In this document: piece by piece, positions 61,554 through 64,000 of the stretch
How the letters are laid out: each line of letters opens with the position of its first letter
How positions within the stretch are numbered: position 1 is the stretch's first letter
Assembly: GCF_029714285.1 (NCBI RefSeq)
Contig: NZ_CP121664.1
Span: forward strand, 372,001 to 436,000
Direction: 5' to 3'
Length of the DNA: 64,000 nt
From: Rhizobium sp. CB3090
GTDB taxonomy: Bacteria; Pseudomonadota; Alphaproteobacteria; Rhizobiales; Rhizobiaceae
The notes under the pieces: generated by a model
Seen by the model: the letters and a program-made list of their open reading frames with translations, nothing else
What the model was told of the DNA's origin: nothing
Databases searched by the model: none
Position numbers and translations under genes: made by a program

Positions 61554-62453
61554 TCAGCGAAGGAGGTCAGCCGGAAGGGTGGCGAGCACCGCCTCGACTT
61601 TTGCTCTTGCCAGCTGGGCGAGAGGCAGGATCGGCCTTGGCGGCTTGGCGCGTATAGCGCGACGCTGCTCGGCGATTGCATAGACCACCCGCAGGCTGGA
61701 GAACTCCTTGAACAGCGACCAGATCGGCTCGAGCGCTGCGTTGAGGCGGCGTGCCTCGCCGGCGTCATTTCGTTGCGCCGCCCGAACGATTGCAAGGCAT
61801 GCGTTCGGAAAAAGCCCGCCGAGGACGCTGTACCAGCTCGACGCTCCGGAAAGGAGACCCTCGGTGGAATTCCAGTCGCCGCTATAGCCGAGCGAAAAAC
61901 CGTCGCGGACGACCGCTTTCAAGGTGGCGTGGTGCGCTCCAATCTCGGTCGGCCCTGGCGCCGGGCTCTTTACCGCGACGATGCCCTCGATGCGGCTCAA
62001 TCGCCCGATGAGCTCGGGGCTGAATGTGAAATGCGTGGTTCCCGGATTGTCGTAGATGCAGATCGGCAATCCGCTCTCGCGCGCAACGCTTGAGAAATGC
62101 TCGAACACTTCCCCTTCGGTGAGAGGCGTATAGGACACGGGTGCCAGAAGTCCGGCACTCGCCCCCGCAGTCTTCGCATCCTGAGCGAGCCGGACGGCAT
62201 CGTCGGTCCTCAGCGCGCCAATGCCAGCGATGATCGGCACGTCGCCGGAGACCACGACCGCCGCCTCGGTGGCGCGTCGCCGCTCTTCCCGCGACAGATA
62301 CATATAAGATCCGGTGCTGCCGAGAAGCCCGATCGAGTCGACCTTGGCCTCGACGAGCGGCAGTACCAACTCACGAAGGGCGCCAAGGTCGATGCTGCCG
62401 TCTTCATTGGCGGGGGTGATCGGAAAAGCGGAGAGACCGTCGGGATATGACAT
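61554..62453 (-). CDS. DapA-family (DHDPS/NAL) aldolase or lyase, second copy
   Basis: A 299-residue TIM-barrel enzyme. Family marks are LLGSTGSYMYLSREERRR, the Tyr in ICIYDNPGTTHF and the Schiff-base Lys in IVAVKSPAPG. The loop after the Lys (SPAP) departs from both true DapA (KEAT or KDAS) and the copy at 41578-42453, so its substrate probably differs. It lies 17 bp downstream of the peptide-type ABC ATPase and 135 bp upstream of the GMC gene. Confidence 0.83.
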   Translation of the reverse strand: MSYPDGLSAFPITPANEDGSIDLGALRELVLPLVEAKVDSIGLLGSTGSYMYLSREERRRATEAAVVVSGDVPIIAGIGALRTDDAVRLAQDAKTAGASAGLLAPVSYTPLTEGEVFEHFSSVARESGLPICIYDNPGTTHFTFSPELIGRLSRIEGIVAVKSPAPGPTEIGAHHATLKAVVRDGFSLGYSGDWNSTEGLLSGASSWYSVLGGLFPNACLAIVRAAQRNDAGEARRLNAALEPIWSLFKEFSSLRVVYAIAEQRRAIRAKPPRPILPLAQLARAKVEAVLATLPADLLR

Positions 62454-62470
62454 CGTCTGTACCCTTTCTG

Positions 62471-64000
62471 TTAGGCCGTAAGAGCGTTGGCGAATTCGAA
62501 GGCCTGGCCGGGGGCTGCCTCGAACAAAGCCTTCGTATAGGGATCCTTGGGAGATGCGAAGAGTTCAGCGGTCGGGCCTTGCTCCACCACCTTGCCGCTC
62601 TTCATGACGAGGATACGATCGCAGATCTGCGCTGCGACCCTGAGATCGTGCGTGATGAACAGCATGGCAAGGTTGAACTTCTGGCGCACGTCCTCCAGGA
62701 GCTTAAGAACCTGCGCCTGCACTGAGACATCGAGCGCGGAGACGGCTTCGTCGGCGATCAGGATTTCCGGTTTCATGGCCAACGCGCGGGCAATGCAGAT
62801 ACGCTGGCGCTGACCGCCGGAGAACTGGTGCGGATAGCGATCGAGCGCGTCGGGAGACAGGCCGACCAGAGACATCAGCTCGCGTGCGTTGGCGCGCGCC
62901 GCTTCCGGTCTCGTTCCGAAGTTGACCGGACCCTCGACGATCGAGGCGCCGACAGTGCGTCGCGGATTGAGCGAGCGATACGGATCCTGGAAGACGATCT
63001 GACAGCGCTGACGGTGATCGCGCAATCGCTTCTCCGGCAGCTTTGCGATGTCGTTTTGCCCGGTGATGATCGCGCCCGACGTCGGATCGATGAGCCTTGC
63101 GATGCACCGCGCGACGGTCGACTTTCCGGAGCCCGACTCCCCGACGATGCCAAGCGTCTCGCCCGAGCGGATGCGCAGATCGACCGCATTGACGGCATGG
63201 ACACCTGCACCTTTCTTGATCAGATGCGCGGCGCCGTAAACTTTCGAGAGCTTCGACGTTTCGAGACGAACCGGGCCGGTATTTTCGCGCCGCTCCGGTG
63301 GATCGATTTTCGGCACAGCATCGATCAGCAACTTCGTATAGGGCTGTTCCGGCGATCTGAGCACCCGGGCGGCGGTGCCTTGTTCTATCAGTTTTCCTCG
63401 CTGCATGACGATGACACGATCGGCAATGTCGGCCACGACGCCAAAGTCGTGCGTGATGAACAGAACACCGGTTCCACGGCGCTGCTGCACCTCGGCGATG
63501 AGTTTCAGGATCTGCGCCTGCGTCGTCACGTCAAGCGCGGTCGTCGGCTCGTCTGCGATCAACAATGCCGGATCGAGAATGAGTGCCTGGGCGATCATGA
63601 TGCGCTGGCGCTGGCCGCCCGAGAGCTGGTGCGGATAGGATGCGTAGATGCGCGGCGGGTCGGGAAGGTGGACCGCCTCCATGATCGACAGGACTTTTTC
63701 CTTGCGCTCAGCCGGCTTGAGGTCGGTATGGATGCGAAGTACCTCATCGATCTGCTCGCCGCAGGTGACGACCGGATTGAGAGCCGTCATCGGCTCTTGA
63801 AAGATCATCGCCATGCGTGTACCGCGAAGTGCCCGCAGTCGCGCCGGCGATGCCTTGAGCACATCTTCGCCCTCAAGCAGTATCTGGCCGCCTGTTGCCG
63901 TCAATCCTTTGGGCAGAAGCCCCATGACGGCATGCGACGACACTGACTTACCGGATCCCGATTCGCCGACGATGCAAACGATCTCGCCTGCATTGACGGC
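62471..64000 (-). CDS. Dipeptide/oligopeptide-type ABC transporter with two ATP-binding domains, partial at right edge
   Basis: The frame is open to the window edge. Beyond the first internal Met (63943) it continues with AVNAGEIVCIVGESGSGKSV, so the first Walker A is intact and the true start lies outside. It has two ABC domains in one chain (DppD-DppF or GsiA-like). Domain 1 has the signature LSGGQRQRIMIAQAL and domain 2 has Walker A GESGSGKST with FSGGQRQRICIARAL. It energises a peptide/opine/nickel-type importer whose permeases must lie to the right. The DapA-family gene starts 17 bp after its stop. Confidence 0.93.
   Translation of the reverse strand, partial: AVNAGEIVCIVGESGSGKSVSSHAVMGLLPKGLTATGGQILLEGEDVLKASPARLRALRGTRMAMIFQEPMTALNPVVTCGEQIDEVLRIHTDLKPAERKEKVLSIMEAVHLPDPPRIYASYPHQLSGGQRQRIMIAQALILDPALLIADEPTTALDVTTQAQILKLIAEVQQRRGTGVLFITHDFGVVADIADRVIVMQRGKLIEQGTAARVLRSPEQPYTKLLIDAVPKIDPPERRENTGPVRLETSKLSKVYGAAHLIKKGAGVHAVNAVDLRIRSGETLGIVGESGSGKSTVARCIARLIDPTSGAIITGQNDIAKLPEKRLRDHRQRCQIVFQDPYRSLNPRRTVGASIVEGPVNFGTRPEAARANARELMSLVGLSPDALDRYPHQFSGGQRQRICIARALAMKPEILIADEAVSALDVSVQAQVLKLLEDVRQKFNLAMLFITHDLRVAAQICDRILVMKSGKVVEQGPTAELFASPKDPYTKALFEAAPGQAFEFANALTA

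Noticed and set aside
1..64000. tRNA, rRNA, CRISPR arrays, insertion sequences
   Set aside because: I looked for cloverleaf-like stretches, regularly spaced short repeats, transposase motifs and terminal inverted repeats and found none I could support. This was by eye only.

Overview
The window looks like a replicon segment (chromosome, chromid or megaplasmid) of a GC-rich alphaproteobacterium, most likely in the Rhizobiaceae or a close relative. The evidence is the dense catabolic operons, the many ABC and MFS transporters, the MocR/AraC/LacI/LysR/MarR regulators and the Phd/VapC modules. I see no rRNA, tRNA, CRISPR array or intact transposase.

Region 1, 1-10.5 kb (accessory): the left edge holds a partial gene and decayed sequence. 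A compact gene set from 2.6 to 9.5 kb lies between two paralogous Phd/VapC toxin-antitoxin modules; the left toxin is frameshifted and the right one is intact. The set is a MocR regulator, a divergent MFS transporter, a lysine/ornithine N-hydroxylase, a PhyH-type dioxygenase, a small cupin and a methionyl-tRNA-synthetase-like protein. N-hydroxylase plus zinc-type cupin plus MetRS-like protein is the combination known to form N-N bonds (hydrazines) from an N-hydroxylated amino acid and a second amino acid in actinomycetes. Here the cupin and MetRS-like parts are separate genes 1 nt apart. This is the most novel system in the window.

Region 2, 10.8-20.6 kb: a J-domain protein, then a minus-strand one-carbon/transport block: ligM-like tetrahydrofolate-dependent O-demethylase, metF-like reductase, a branched-chain-amino-acid-type ABC transporter (binding protein, two permeases, two ATPases) and purU. 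A divergent MarR regulator probably controls it through a 19-bp inverted repeat that I find three times.

Region 3, 20.6-31.6 kb: YggS-like PLP protein, LysE exporter, then an operon that reads as a complete aryl-glyoxylate to hydroxyquinol to 3-oxoadipate pathway: MFS importer, vanillin/benzaldehyde-type dehydrogenase, benzoylformate decarboxylase, FAD hydroxylase, maleylacetate reductase, hydroxyquinol-type intradiol dioxygenase and a tautomerase-like protein. A divergent AraC regulator faces it. With LigM/MetF/PurU next door, the two blocks would convert methoxylated (vanillyl-type) aromatics.

Region 4, 32-39.7 kb: a beta-glucoside operon (CUT1 ABC transporter plus GH3 glucosidase) with a divergent LacI regulator and two similar operators.

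Region 5, 40-50.3 kb: an MHS-type MFS transporter and a DapA-family lyase on the minus strand; divergently LysR, aldehyde dehydrogenase, 7Fe ferredoxin, FprA-like ferredoxin reductase, a cytoplasmic molybdopterin oxidoreductase and moaA. The substrate is unknown.

Region 6, 50.3-64 kb: a duplicated about 160-bp leader-like repeat, a DUF1097 membrane protein, a P-loop kinase-like protein, a GMC oxidoreductase, an aldehyde dehydrogenase and pntAB transhydrogenase. These are followed by an NTF2-like gene interrupted by TGA, a second GMC oxidoreductase, a second DapA-family lyase and a peptide-type ABC ATPase that runs off the right edge.
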